The notes below the pieces were generated by a model. That model made no database searches and was not told the origin of the DNA. It worked only from the letters and a program-made list of their open reading frames with translations. Shown here piece by piece: positions 8,292-16,582 of a stretch of 64,000 nucleotides of DNA. Every line of letters begins with the position of its first letter. Position 1 is the first letter of the stretch. The position numbers and the translations under genes were made by a program. Origin of the DNA: Falsirhodobacter sp. alg1 (GTDB lineage: Bacteria; Pseudomonadota; Alphaproteobacteria; Rhodobacterales; Rhodobacteraceae); the NCBI RefSeq assembly GCF_000739715.2, contig NZ_BBJC02000005.1, positions 218,480 through 282,479 on the forward strand, read 5' to 3'.

Positions 8292-8914
8292 CGGCGTATC
8301 AGCCGGAACATGCCATCGTCGCCTTCGCCGACAAGGCAGATTTCATGGATTCCGAACTTTGCGGGCAATACCGGGGCCACCATGGGGACCATCGCATCGG
8401 CGGTCATATCTGTCGGCCCTGTGAGAGTGATATGGAAACGGAATTCCTCCATCACAAAGGGGTAGCCCCACCGGTCAAGCAACGCGCGCTGCCGTTCCGA
8501 GAGCCGCTCCGGATGGCGCCGCGCAATTTCGCCATCGGTCAACGGCGCGCGGAAAGGATCGAGCGTTTCAACGACCTGTGCCGCCAGATCGTTCAGCCCG
8601 GCCTGATCGCCCTGCGGAACCAGCGCCAGAAACCGACCGATCTGCGAAACCGCCAGCTCTCCCGGCCACACGGGCGAAAGCGATCGCGCCAGTTCGCTGA
8701 CCGCAGCCTCCAGATCCTGCTGCGTGCCATCCAACCGGAACGGGGCCTTGAGCGTCGCGTGCAGCCCGTACTTTCTGGGCTGCGCCACCAGTGCATCCGT
8801 CGACATGGGCTGCGCCACACGCACCCCGCGCACGGGATCCCACCCTAGCCATTCAGCACCGAATGTCGCCAGCGGACCGGGGGGCGGCAAATAGTAGATT
8901 GCATATCGCTTCAT
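8279..8914 (-). CDS. DUF1045 phosphonate-operon protein, 2H phosphoesterase-like
   Basis: This 211-residue protein belongs to the family found in many alphaproteobacterial C-P lyase clusters. Two H-x-T motifs, HATLKAPF and FHITLTGP, are spaced as in the 2H (two-histidine) phosphoesterase superfamily, which acts on cyclic or 2',3' phosphates. No PhnP-type phosphodiesterase gene lies nearby, so a role in opening 5-phosphoribosyl 1,2-cyclic phosphate is a reasonable guess. A GGAGAG sequence precedes ATG 8914. It is divergent from phnM and converges on phnN. Confidence 0.85.
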   Translation of the reverse strand: MKRYAIYYLPPPGPLATFGAEWLGWDPVRGVRVAQPMSTDALVAQPRKYGLHATLKAPFRLDGTQQDLEAAVSELARSLSPVWPGELAVSQIGRFLALVPQGDQAGLNDLAAQVVETLDPFRAPLTDGEIARRHPERLSERQRALLDRWGYPFVMEEFRFHITLTGPTDMTADAMVPMVAPVLPAKFGIHEICLVGEGDDGMFRLIRRYPI

Positions 8915-9000
8915 AAAATAATCTCTCCTTCACCGCCGCTTATCGCATCTGTGTCACAATTCTATGGCGATACACCGGGGTCCACCATACGGAACGGAAT

Positions 9001-10122
9001 ATGACCGAAACCATCTTTACGAATGCCAGACTGGTTCTGGAAAACGAGGTTCGCACCGGATCCATCGTTATCCGGGATGGCCTGATCGCGGACATCGGAG
9101 AGCCGCGCCGGACAGGCATCGATTGCGACGGTGACCTGATTGCCCCCGGCCTGATCGAATTGCACACCGATAATCTGGAGCGCCATATCCAGCCACGTCC
9201 GGGGGTCAACTGGCCCCATGCTGCCGCCATCATTGCCCATGACGCCGAACTGGCATCAACCGGCATCACCACCGTCTTCGATGCGCTGCGTGTCGGATCG
9301 ATCAGCGGTTCCGACGGCTATAGCCGCTATGCCCGCGATCTGGCTTCGGAAATTCTTGCAATGCGCCCGAACCTGCGCATCAGCCACCGGCTGCACCTGC
9401 GCGCCGAGGTCTGCTCTGAAACACTGGCCGAGGAGCTGGCCGAGTTCACCGCCGATGACCGCATCGGCATTGTCAGCCTGATGGACCACACCCCGGGGCA
9501 ACGCCAGTTCCGGGACATAAGTAAGCTCGCCCAGTACCACAAAGGGAAACGTGGCATGTCCGATGCTGCCTTCAAGGAGCATTGCGATTTGCTGATCGAC
9601 CTGCGGAACCGCTTTGGCACCACGCATGAGGCCGCGACCGTGGCTGCGGCCAAACGGTGGGGGGCGGTTCTGGCAAGCCATGATGACACAACAGCAGAGC
9701 ATGTCGCCACCTCGGCGGGATATGGCATAGAACTTGCGGAGTTTCCCACCACGATGGAGGCGGCCTCGGCCAATCGCACTGCCGGCATCCGCAATATCAT
9801 GGGCGCACCGAACCTGATCCGTGGCGGCTCCCATTCCGGCAACATTGCCGCGCACGAATTGGCTGCGGCGCGGCTACTGGATATCATCAGTTCGGACTAC
9901 GTGCCCGCAGCGCTGCTGACCTCGGCCGTAATGCTTGGCAACCTTTGGGACAATCTGGCCCAGGGCTTTGCTACGGTTACCGCCGCACCGGCAGCGGCAA
10001 GCGGGCTTGTAGACCGCGGGCGACTGGCCGTCGGGCTGCGGGCCGACCTCATTCGGGTTGCAATGCCCGACACCCAACCCTACCTGCGCGAAACCTGGGC
10101 ATCGGGACATCGGGTAGCCTGA
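9001..10122 (+). CDS. phnM: Alpha-D-ribose 1-methylphosphonate 5-triphosphate diphosphatase PhnM
   Basis: This 373-residue amidohydrolase-superfamily enzyme removes pyrophosphate from the ribosyl-triphosphonate made by PhnGHIL, giving the PhnJ substrate. The metal-site region reads ELHTDNLERHIQPRPGVNWP (about residues 57-76), characteristic of PhnM, with a further MDHTPGQRQ and a GGSHSGN loop. It is transcribed away from the DUF1045 gene across an 86-base gap, separately from phnG-N. A strong hairpin follows the stop codon. Confidence 0.94.
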   Translation: MTETIFTNARLVLENEVRTGSIVIRDGLIADIGEPRRTGIDCDGDLIAPGLIELHTDNLERHIQPRPGVNWPHAAAIIAHDAELASTGITTVFDALRVGSISGSDGYSRYARDLASEILAMRPNLRISHRLHLRAEVCSETLAEELAEFTADDRIGIVSLMDHTPGQRQFRDISKLAQYHKGKRGMSDAAFKEHCDLLIDLRNRFGTTHEAATVAAAKRWGAVLASHDDTTAEHVATSAGYGIELAEFPTTMEAASANRTAGIRNIMGAPNLIRGGSHSGNIAAHELAAARLLDIISSDYVPAALLTSAVMLGNLWDNLAQGFATVTAAPAAASGLVDRGRLAVGLRADLIRVAMPDTQPYLRETWASGHRVA

Positions 10123-10128
10123 GGCTGC

Positions 10129-10154
10129 CCGACCCCGCGTAACTGCGGGGTCGG
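10129..10154 (+). terminator. Hairpin terminator after phnM
   Basis: A perfect 10-bp stem (CCGACCCCGC / GCGGGGTCGG) encloses the loop GTAACT, seven bases after the phnM stop. A short T-rich stretch (CCTTTT) follows about 13 bases later, so efficiency as an intrinsic terminator is uncertain. Confidence 0.7.
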
Positions 10155-10211
10155 ACGCCGGCATTCCTTTTAACAGCCGTGACAGGCCAGTCCGTATCTT
10201 CTAATGTTCCG

Positions 10212-10309
10212 CCACCAAGGGGAGTCCTTCGAGGGGCTGAGAGGCGGCTGCATTTTACGTGCCGCGACCCTGACAACCTGATCCGGTTCATACCGGCGAA
10301 GGGATTGGA
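10212..10309 (+). ncRNA. TPP riboswitch (THI element)
   Basis: The thi-box core is present: GGGGCTGAGAGG, then an arm with TGCATTTTACGTGCCG, then GACCCTGACAACCTGATCCGG, and a closing ACCGGCGAAGGGA. These are the conserved pyrimidine- and pyrophosphate-sensing segments of thiamin pyrophosphate aptamers. It lies about 60 bases before the TenA-like gene. Between aptamer and start codon a second hairpin can form (CCGGCA at 10320-10325 with TGCCGG at 10352-10357, plus CGGCC/GGCCG), a candidate expression platform just before the AGAGGA ribosome site. Confidence 0.9.
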
Positions 10310-10370
10310 TGAGGCATTTCCGGCAATCGGCCAGACAACGGAGGGCCGGTCTGCCGGAACAGAGGATATC

Positions 10371-11015
10371 ATGATGGCTAAGAATTTCACCGACATTCTG
10401 AAACAATCGAGCGAACCGCTCTGGTCAGATGCGGTCAACCACAGGTTTGTCACCGAGTTGGGGAATGGATCCCTTCCCGACGCCGTGATGGGGGCCTATC
10501 TCGTTCAGGACCACCGTTTTCTGGACAGCTTTCTTATGCTGCTCGGCGCGGCGATCGCCACGGCAGATACATTCACAGCACGTATCAGGTTCAGCCAGTT
10601 TGCAGGCATGATTTCGGGCGAGGAGAATACCTATTTCCTCCGCGCTTTCGACGCATTGGGCATCCCCCCCGAACAGCGCGAAACTGTCCCTGACACTCCG
10701 CCAACCGATGGGTTCAAGAAGCTGATGCAGGAAGCCGCGGGAACGCGTTCCTATGCCGCGGCCCTTGCGGTGCTGAATGTTGCAGAATGGCTGTATCTTG
10801 AATGGGCAAAGACGATTCCGCGGCCGCTTTCCGAAAATTTTGTCCATGCAGAATGGGTTACCCTGCACGACAATCCCGATTTCAGCAGCTTTGTCGCATT
10901 TCTGAGAGCGGAATTGGACCGTATCGGCCCCGCCGAGGAGGCTATCAGCCGGGATTTCTTCCAACGGGCTGTTGAGCTGGAGGTTGCGTTTTTTGACGCA
11001 GCGTTCTCAATCTGA
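10371..11015 (+). CDS. tenA: TenA-family protein (thiaminase II-like, cysteine-free TenA_E type)
   Basis: This 214-residue all-helical TenA/THI-4 protein is probably for salvage of thiamin breakdown products. Family features are the N-terminal LKQSSEPLWSDAVNHRFV, AYLVQDHRFLDSF and the late FQRAVELEVAFFDAAF glutamate. The region that carries the catalytic Cys in classical TenA reads LNVAEWLYLEWA, and the protein has no cysteine at all, so it belongs with TenA_E-type proteins whose substrate differs from aminopyrimidine. It is controlled by the TPP riboswitch just upstream. No other thi gene is in the window. Confidence 0.85.
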   Translation: MMAKNFTDILKQSSEPLWSDAVNHRFVTELGNGSLPDAVMGAYLVQDHRFLDSFLMLLGAAIATADTFTARIRFSQFAGMISGEENTYFLRAFDALGIPPEQRETVPDTPPTDGFKKLMQEAAGTRSYAAALAVLNVAEWLYLEWAKTIPRPLSENFVHAEWVTLHDNPDFSSFVAFLRAELDRIGPAEEAISRDFFQRAVELEVAFFDAAFSI

Positions 11016-11122
11016 GCGCTGGTATTCGTCAATTAAAACGAACACTCTCATACGCATAAGCGGCTTTATCGCGCGATCCGATTGCGTTATTGTTCGCGGC
11101 GAACACTTTGGAAGGACAATCC

Positions 11123-12109
11123 ATGCTTACCAAAACACCAAAACGCGTTGCCGTCACCGGTGCCGCAGGCCAGATCTGTTACGCGCTGCTGTTCCGCATT
11201 GCCAAAGGTGATGTTTATGGCAAGGACCAGCCGATCATCCTGCAACTGCTGGACCTGCCGCAGGCACTGGACGCGGTTCGCGGCGTGGTGATGGAGCTTG
11301 AGGATTGTGCCTTCCCGCTGCTTCAGGATGTCGTGATCACCGATGATCCGCTGGTTGCCTTCAAGGATGCGGACGCCCTGTTCTTCGTCGGTTCGCGCCC
11401 ACGTGGCAAAGGCATGGAGCGCCGTGACCTGCTGACCGCCAATGCCGAAATCTTCCGTGCGCAAGGTCGTGCGCTGGATGTCGCGGCCAAGCGTGATGCG
11501 AAAGTGATTGTTGTGGGCAACCCGGCCAACACCAACGCCATGATCCTTGCGGCAAATGCTCCGAACTTCCCGTCGGAAAACGTGACATCGATGATCCGTC
11601 TGGACCATAACCGTGCGCTGACCCAGTTGGCGTCCAAAGCTGGTGTTGCCGTTCAGGACATCGACAAATTCGTCGTCTGGGGCAACCACTCCCCGACCAT
11701 GTTCGCGGATCTGGTTGAAGCCGAAGCGAACGGCAAGCGCTTGGCCGACATGATCAACGATGACGAATGGTATCGCAACACGCTGATCCCCGACGTCGCA
11801 CGCCGCGGCACGGCCATCATCGAGGCACGTGGAGCATCGTCGGCCGCATCCGCCGCGAATGCCGCGATTGATCACATGCATGACTGGATCCATGGCAGCA
11901 ACGGCAAATGGGTATCGATGGGCGTACAGTCCAACGGTGAATACGGCGTGCCGGAAGGCCTGATGTTCGGCGTGCCTGTCATCTGCAAAGATGGCAAATA
12001 TGAGCGCGTCGAGGGGCTGACCCACGGCGACTTCCAGAACGAGATGATGGCACGCACCATCGCCGAGCTGGTAGAAGAGCGTGAGGCGGTATCCGCCCTG
12101 CTCGGCTGA
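11123..12109 (+). CDS. mdh: Malate dehydrogenase (NAD-dependent, cytosolic-like type)
   Basis: This 328-residue TCA-cycle enzyme interconverts malate and oxaloacetate. The dinucleotide fold is [19 protein letters not shown]. Substrate arginines are in [14 protein letters not shown], the catalytic His is in [13 protein letters not shown], and the pairing Asp is in IRLDHNRAL. These features place it in the MDH subtype of about 330 residues rather than the LDH-like MDH (GAGQIGGT) that most alphaproteobacteria carry. GGAAGGAC precedes ATG 11123; the longer frame is not supported. A strong terminator follows. Confidence 0.93.
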   Translation: MLTKTPKRVAVTGAAGQICYALLFRIAKGDVYGKDQPIILQLLDLPQALDAVRGVVMELEDCAFPLLQDVVITDDPLVAFKDADALFFVGSRPRGKGMERRDLLTANAEIFRAQGRALDVAAKRDAKVIVVGNPANTNAMILAANAPNFPSENVTSMIRLDHNRALTQLASKAGVAVQDIDKFVVWGNHSPTMFADLVEAEANGKRLADMINDDEWYRNTLIPDVARRGTAIIEARGASSAASAANAAIDHMHDWIHGSNGKWVSMGVQSNGEYGVPEGLMFGVPVICKDGKYERVEGLTHGDFQNEMMARTIAELVEEREAVSALLG

Positions 12110-12137
12110 TAAGATCTAGCACGCGCAAAACGACCCG

Positions 12138-12171
12138 GGGGCTGCATTTTCATGCAGCCCCTATTTTATTT
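12138..12171 (+). terminator. Rho-independent terminator after mdh
   Basis: A 10-bp stem GGGGCTGCAT / ATGCAGCCCC closes a TTTC loop and is followed by TATTTTATTT. It lies about 28 bases after the mdh stop. Confidence 0.9.
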
Positions 12172-12211
12172 CACACGACTGCTGGCAATAACCCGCGCAA
12201 AACTTAGCTTT

Positions 12212-12240
12212 TTGATATGCCCATTAATAATGCATATACT
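12212..12240 (+). promoter_or_regulatory. Sigma-70-like promoter upstream of the pteridine reductase gene
   Basis: TTGATA (12212-12217) and TATACT (12235-12240) are separated by 17 bases. This is close to consensus in an AT-rich stretch between the mdh terminator and the next gene. It implies a leader of about 115 bases before ATG 12363. Confidence 0.6.
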
Positions 12241-12362
12241 TTACTCTTGTAGTCGTTCACGTCGCCACCCAATGTTCGCATCAGACGACTAACAACGGGT
12301 AATCTGCGTGCCAGCGCTTCCCGGACTTTCAATAAAACCACCTATATCCAGCGGGGTTGTAC

Positions 12363-13130
12363 ATGGCTGCACTTGTAACGGGCGCGGGAAACCGGATCGG
12401 CAAAGCCATCGCACTGCACCTTGCAAAACGCGGGTTCGTTGTGGGTGTACATTACGCGAACTCGGCCGAAGCAGCAGATCAGACAGTCACTGAAATCCGA
12501 CATATGGGGGGCAGAGCCGTTGCGCTACAGGCGGATTTTCTGCACGAAGATGCAACCCAAGGCTTGATCGGTAAAGCTGTTGAGGCACTCGGACCGCTGA
12601 CCGTCCTTGTCAATAATGCCTCTATCTTTGAAGCGGACAGCATCGAAACGGCAACCCGTCTGAGCTGGGACAGGCATATCGATTCAAACCTTCGCGCGCC
12701 ACTTGTTTTGACACAGGGTTTTGCGGCCCAGATCCCGAAAGATGATTATGACGGCGAACCAATCGCCCGCGGCCTGATCGTCAACATGATCGATCAACGC
12801 GTACACAAGCTGACGCCGCACTTTACAAGCTACACCCTGGCAAAAGCCGGGCTATGGGCATTGACGCAAACGGCTGCGCAGGCGTTGGCCCCACATATCC
12901 GTGTCAACGGCATAGGACCGGGGCCAACTCTGGCAGGCGCGCGTCAGTCAGCCGAAGATTTTCGCAACCAACGGGCCGCCACAATCTTGCGGCGGGGCGC
13001 CGATACCGACGATATAACTGCAGCGCTGGATTATTTCCTAGGGGCGAAAACCGTAACAGGACAGATGATATGTACCGATGGGGGGCAGCATCTGGCATGG
13101 GAGACGCCGGACGTGACCGGCGTCGAATAG
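12363..13130 (+). CDS. SDR-family oxidoreductase, pteridine reductase / dihydromonapterin reductase-like (PruA/FolM type)
   Basis: This 255-residue short-chain dehydrogenase has the TGxxxRIG cofactor motif (TGAGNRIG) that marks pteridine reductases and FolM. The catalytic part also fits PTR1: Asp in NMIDQ, then SYTLAKAGL with Tyr and Lys, without the usual SDR serine. It should reduce dihydropterins such as dihydromonapterin with NADPH. The frame is open from TTG 12357, but ATG 12363 is the likely start. Neighbouring genes resemble the PruR/DcpA pair that responds to pterins in Agrobacterium, so PruA is the best analogy; general folate or pterin metabolism is the alternative. Confidence 0.8.
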   Translation: MAALVTGAGNRIGKAIALHLAKRGFVVGVHYANSAEAADQTVTEIRHMGGRAVALQADFLHEDATQGLIGKAVEALGPLTVLVNNASIFEADSIETATRLSWDRHIDSNLRAPLVLTQGFAAQIPKDDYDGEPIARGLIVNMIDQRVHKLTPHFTSYTLAKAGLWALTQTAAQALAPHIRVNGIGPGPTLAGARQSAEDFRNQRAATILRRGADTDDITAALDYFLGAKTVTGQMICTDGGQHLAWETPDVTGVE

Positions 13131-13136
13131 ATCGGA

Positions 13137-13829
13137 TCAGCCAGCGTAGGGCCTGATTGCCCCATCATCTCGACGAAACAGAACGCACGGGCCGGAAGAC
13201 ATGCGGGGATCGTAAGCGAAGCCTCGTTTATCCATTGAGGCGAATATCTCACGAACACCGGTCAATCCATAAAGATGATCGTGGAGTTCGAGAAATACGC
13301 GGTCAATTCCCTTCAGGTCGGCTCCACCCAGAATTTCGCGCTCGGCGCCCTCGACATCCATTACCAGCACATTGATGGATTGGCGCGTGATATACTCATC
13401 AATATTTGTGGAGGTGATCGAAATCGTAGTCTCGAATGGCCCCTGGCTCTCAATCATCGACGACATCCAGAAATCACGCCGGATATAAAAAATATGATCC
13501 GATGCCCCCCCGGATGACAACAATCCATGCTCAAAAACGACGTTTGAGATATCGTTGGCTTCGGCCACCCGACGTGCCAAAGCCACCGTGCCAGGGTTTG
13601 CATCGAACGACCAGATCTGCACATCAGGGGTTTGCGCCATGACTGATGTTATGACGCCGATGCCTGCGCCTAACTCCAGAACTCTGTCACCCGGTAGCAA
13701 AAGGTCCCGAACCTGCCTCGCCTCTTTTGCCTCATATTCACCCGTTTGCAGGGCCTGCCATATAATTGGCGATACATCCTGATCGGTAAGAGGAAGCTTG
13801 ATGCCGTGAATCGAAAACGCGGAGGGCAT
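13137..13829 (-). CDS. FkbM-family methyltransferase
   Basis: This is an S-adenosylmethionine-dependent O-methyltransferase of about 230 residues. Motif I is VLELGAGIGVITSVMA and the following acidic strand is IWSFDANPGTVALARR. The FkbM-type core NVLVMDVEGAEREILGGAD is followed by RVFLELHDHLYG. The frame is open to ATG 13859; 13829 is preferred because the ten extra residues look unlike the family, but neither start has a strong ribosome site. It lies between the pteridine reductase gene (convergent, 6-base gap) and the GGDEF-EAL gene (same strand, 22-base gap). The substrate is not visible. Confidence 0.8.
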   Translation of the reverse strand: MPSAFSIHGIKLPLTDQDVSPIIWQALQTGEYEAKEARQVRDLLLPGDRVLELGAGIGVITSVMAQTPDVQIWSFDANPGTVALARRVAEANDISNVVFEHGLLSSGGASDHIFYIRRDFWMSSMIESQGPFETTISITSTNIDEYITRQSINVLVMDVEGAEREILGGADLKGIDRVFLELHDHLYGLTGVREIFASMDKRGFAYDPRMSSGPCVLFRRDDGAIRPYAG

Positions 13830-13881
13830 TATATTATGATCCAAACTGGTTATGCACAAAAACCATATCGCTCTGATACCC

Positions 13882-15807
13882 CTAGCGTAAATGAGCTAAT
13901 TCGGTGGCAGGCACAGGATGGCCGAAGAGATACCCTTGGGCGATATGCCCCCCAAGTTTTCGGATGATCTCCTTTTGCTCCACCGTCTCCACGCCCTCGA
14001 TGATTATGAACTTATTCATCGTCTGGCCCAGATCGATCACGAGTTTGACCAAGGCCTCCGCCTCTTTGTCGTGGCCGATATCACGAATGAACGACTTATC
14101 CAGCTTGATCGTATCGAATGGAATATCCCGCAGTACGGCCAAGGATGAATATCCCGTTCCGAAATCATCCAGAGCAATGGTTATACCGAACCGCCGCAAA
14201 TCATTAAGCGCAATGACAATATCCTCACGCTTGTCCAGAAGCATCGACTCCGTTACCTCCAGCTCCAGTCTGTTAGGCTTCAGCCCTGTCACGCGAATAG
14301 CTTCCGAGACAACGGAAATGAACTCTGGCGATTGCATTTGCATGGTAGAAAGATTGACCGCGATTTTAAGCGGCGTGGCCCATGTCACAGCTTCGGCGCA
14401 GGCCTTGGTCAGGATATGCTGGCCGAGTTCGCGAATAAGGCCGATATCCTCTGCGATCGGAATGAAAATGTTGGGCGATATATGACCGCGTGTCGGATGG
14501 TTCCAACGTGCCAATGCCTCGATGCCACGCAATTCATCCGTTCTGACGCAAACCTGAACTTGATAGGCGACCTCGATTTCACCCTGCCCGATTGCCTTTC
14601 GCAGATCGCTTTCAAGTAGCGTCCGGTCATCAAATTCGCCCTGCATGAACGGCTCAAATACGCAGATACGGTCTGAACGCGACGCTTTGGCCCGATAGAG
14701 CGCAATATCGGCTCGCTTGAACAGTTCCTGTGCATCATCGACGGATGGAGTGGGTACATTCACAAGGCCGATAGAACATCCAATTTCAACCCGTCGATCC
14801 GAGAGCTGATAGGGGGCAGCAATATCAATGGCCAGATCGTGGGCATAGGCCTGGCTGTCCTCCGCCGTTTTCCCTAACAGAAGACAAGCAAATTCATCCC
14901 CGCCAAGCCGACAGAACATCTGGGGTTTTACATCAAATCGCCGCATCCTCTCACTGACCTGATGTAGCAAGACATCGCCGAAATCGTGGCCCATCGTGTC
15001 ATTGATCGTCTTGAACTCATCCAGATCCAGCAGGAGAAGGCTGACCGAGCAGTCCGGAGTCTGCAAAGCGGTTTCCAACTCTCCCCAAAAGAGAACGCGA
15101 TTGGGCAATGCGGTCAGAGAGTCATGATGCGCGGCATAATGAAGGCTACGGTTTTTATTACGAAGCTCCTCACCAGCTTCATTGAGGCTATTATTCAGTA
15201 TCTTGCCGCGCTTATGGGCCAGCTTCAGCAACCGGTTATGGTTCTGCAAGATAAGCAGCAGGCCGCACCAGCACATGATCAGGATTGTGACGACTATTCC
15301 GGAAATCCGGTGGATGCGCTCCAAGGCCACCAAATTTTTTTCGACCCGCGCCCAGCTGAGTTGCACGGATTGGGCAGAGAGCGTGGTCAAAGGCCGTTCT
15401 AGCTCATGCATCCGTGCCAAGATGGGCGCAAGATCGGGCGTTTCGGAGCCATTCAAAGATGTATCAAGATCGGTTACGACGGCGAAGAGAGTGTTCATTG
15501 TACGCTCCCGCGTCGGCATTTCGCCCATGAACAGTTTAATCGTACCCTCGCGCATGGTCAGCATCCGGCTGATCATGATATCCAGCCGCAACCTGACGTC
15601 ATCCAGCGTCACATCATAGGTGTCGGCATTATAGAGCGCCAAGGTCGCTTCCAGCCGCATGAACTCCTGAACCGTCTGGCTGATTGCCCAGGTGTCATTG
15701 TGCTGGGCCACACGGCGCAGCACATTCTGCCGCTCCTGCACGGTATTCGACAGATAGATTGTCGTCACGATGAAAACGGCAATCAAAAAGCTGAGAAAGC
15801 GGATCAC
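13882..15807 (-). CDS. Membrane GGDEF-EAL protein, putative dual diguanylate cyclase/phosphodiesterase (DcpA-like)
   Basis: This 641-residue c-di-GMP enzyme has a membrane helix at residues 3-19, a helical periplasmic domain to about 165, a second helix about 170-190, a short coil, then GGDEF and EAL domains. RLGGDEF is intact. The EAL domain keeps IEALARW, VNLS, EVTES, DDFGTGYSS, IKLDKSFI, EGVET and QGYLFG, so both activities are possible. No RxxD inhibitory site precedes GGDEF. A six-base gap separates it from the upstream PruR-like gene on the same strand. In Agrobacterium this pair senses pterins and switches c-di-GMP synthesis and breakdown. Confidence 0.9.
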   Translation of the reverse strand: MIRFLSFLIAVFIVTTIYLSNTVQERQNVLRRVAQHNDTWAISQTVQEFMRLEATLALYNADTYDVTLDDVRLRLDIMISRMLTMREGTIKLFMGEMPTRERTMNTLFAVVTDLDTSLNGSETPDLAPILARMHELERPLTTLSAQSVQLSWARVEKNLVALERIHRISGIVVTILIMCWCGLLLILQNHNRLLKLAHKRGKILNNSLNEAGEELRNKNRSLHYAAHHDSLTALPNRVLFWGELETALQTPDCSVSLLLLDLDEFKTINDTMGHDFGDVLLHQVSERMRRFDVKPQMFCRLGGDEFACLLLGKTAEDSQAYAHDLAIDIAAPYQLSDRRVEIGCSIGLVNVPTPSVDDAQELFKRADIALYRAKASRSDRICVFEPFMQGEFDDRTLLESDLRKAIGQGEIEVAYQVQVCVRTDELRGIEALARWNHPTRGHISPNIFIPIAEDIGLIRELGQHILTKACAEAVTWATPLKIAVNLSTMQMQSPEFISVVSEAIRVTGLKPNRLELEVTESMLLDKREDIVIALNDLRRFGITIALDDFGTGYSSLAVLRDIPFDTIKLDKSFIRDIGHDKEAEALVKLVIDLGQTMNKFIIIEGVETVEQKEIIRKLGGHIAQGYLFGHPVPATELAHLR

Positions 15808-15813
15808 CGCAGC

Positions 15814-16326
15814 TTACCGGATTTCGATCCGCGAAACCTGCCACGATGACCGCGCATAATAGGTCTGTGCGCGCAGCCGTTCGCTGCTGGAATAGGGATA
15901 GATGATGAAAATCGGGCCTTTTTCCCGAACGGACATATCGCGACCATTCAGCTTCATCGCCAGAATGACTCCCGTATCTGCATCCTCAAGCGGAATCTTC
16001 ACTTCGTAATCGTTCAGCGCCGTCACCGTCATCTGGGTACCGTGCGCCCCGACCTTTTCCAGCAATACTGATACCGGCACCCCGGTAAATGTCATCCGGT
16101 CATCGTACCATGGGGACTTCGTGACAATATCCACCATCCCCATCGCTTCCAGTGCGGCGCGATCGAATTGGGCAGTATCGCCCACATTGGTATTTGTGAT
16201 CTGCCCGCTTACGGTCAGCAACACCTCTCCCGCGGGGGCGGGAAGTTCCTCGGCACGAAGCGGACCCCAAACGAGAGTGATAGCCGCAAAAGCCACCGCA
16301 AGCATTTTATTCCAAATCTGCATCAA
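15814..16326 (-). CDS. Periplasmic molybdopterin-oxidoreductase-fold protein without Mo-ligand cysteine (PruR-like)
   Basis: This 170-residue protein has a signal peptide ending near RAEE (about residue 26). The mature part fits a truncated sulfite-oxidase/molybdopterin-binding fold (FTGVPVSVLLEKVG, LNDYEVKIPLED, GPIFIIYPYS). It contains no cysteine, so it cannot hold molybdenum in the usual way. That composition, and its position directly before the GGDEF-EAL gene in one operon, match PruR, a periplasmic pterin-responsive partner of DcpA. The start may be ATG 16326 or 16323. Standard annotation would call it a molybdopterin-dependent oxidoreductase. Confidence 0.82.
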   Translation of the reverse strand: MMQIWNKMLAVAFAAITLVWGPLRAEELPAPAGEVLLTVSGQITNTNVGDTAQFDRAALEAMGMVDIVTKSPWYDDRMTFTGVPVSVLLEKVGAHGTQMTVTALNDYEVKIPLEDADTGVILAMKLNGRDMSVREKGPIFIIYPYSSSERLRAQTYYARSSWQVSRIEIR

Positions 16327-16522
16327 TCACTCCACTTGCAAAAGACACCTGCGATTGCCAGCGCCTCGTTCAATATTCAAGGGGAGCATACCTAGTCCGA
16401 AAAAAGACATGTGCCGCCTGACTTTGATAATTATTTAGTCGAAAGCCTTTAACTGGAACTTAACGGCAACAACTAAACGCAATTGTGAACCAGAAAACAA
16501 TAAGACATGGCCCCTTAATGCA

Positions 16523-16550
16523 AAACACCCTCCAAATCCGGAGGGTGTTT
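16523..16550. terminator. Bidirectional hairpin terminator downstream of proC
   Basis: An 11-bp stem AAACACCCTCC / GGAGGGTGTTT surrounds AAATCC. On the minus strand, after proC, the stem ends in TTTT. The rest of the 256-base gap (16327-16582) contains only the presumed promoter of the PruR-like gene. Confidence 0.85.
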
Positions 16551-16582
16551 CTTCTAATTTGTCGCCTGAAATCGGGAAGTAG

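Noticed and set aside
8915-9000. PhoB box in the phnM/DUF1045 gap
   Set aside because: CTGTGTCACAAT resembles one half of a Pho box, but the second 11-base repeat is not convincing.
11087-12025. 312-residue open frame antisense to mdh
   Set aside because: It mirrors the conserved mdh gene, has no recognisable domain and no ribosome site; high GC produces long antisense frames.
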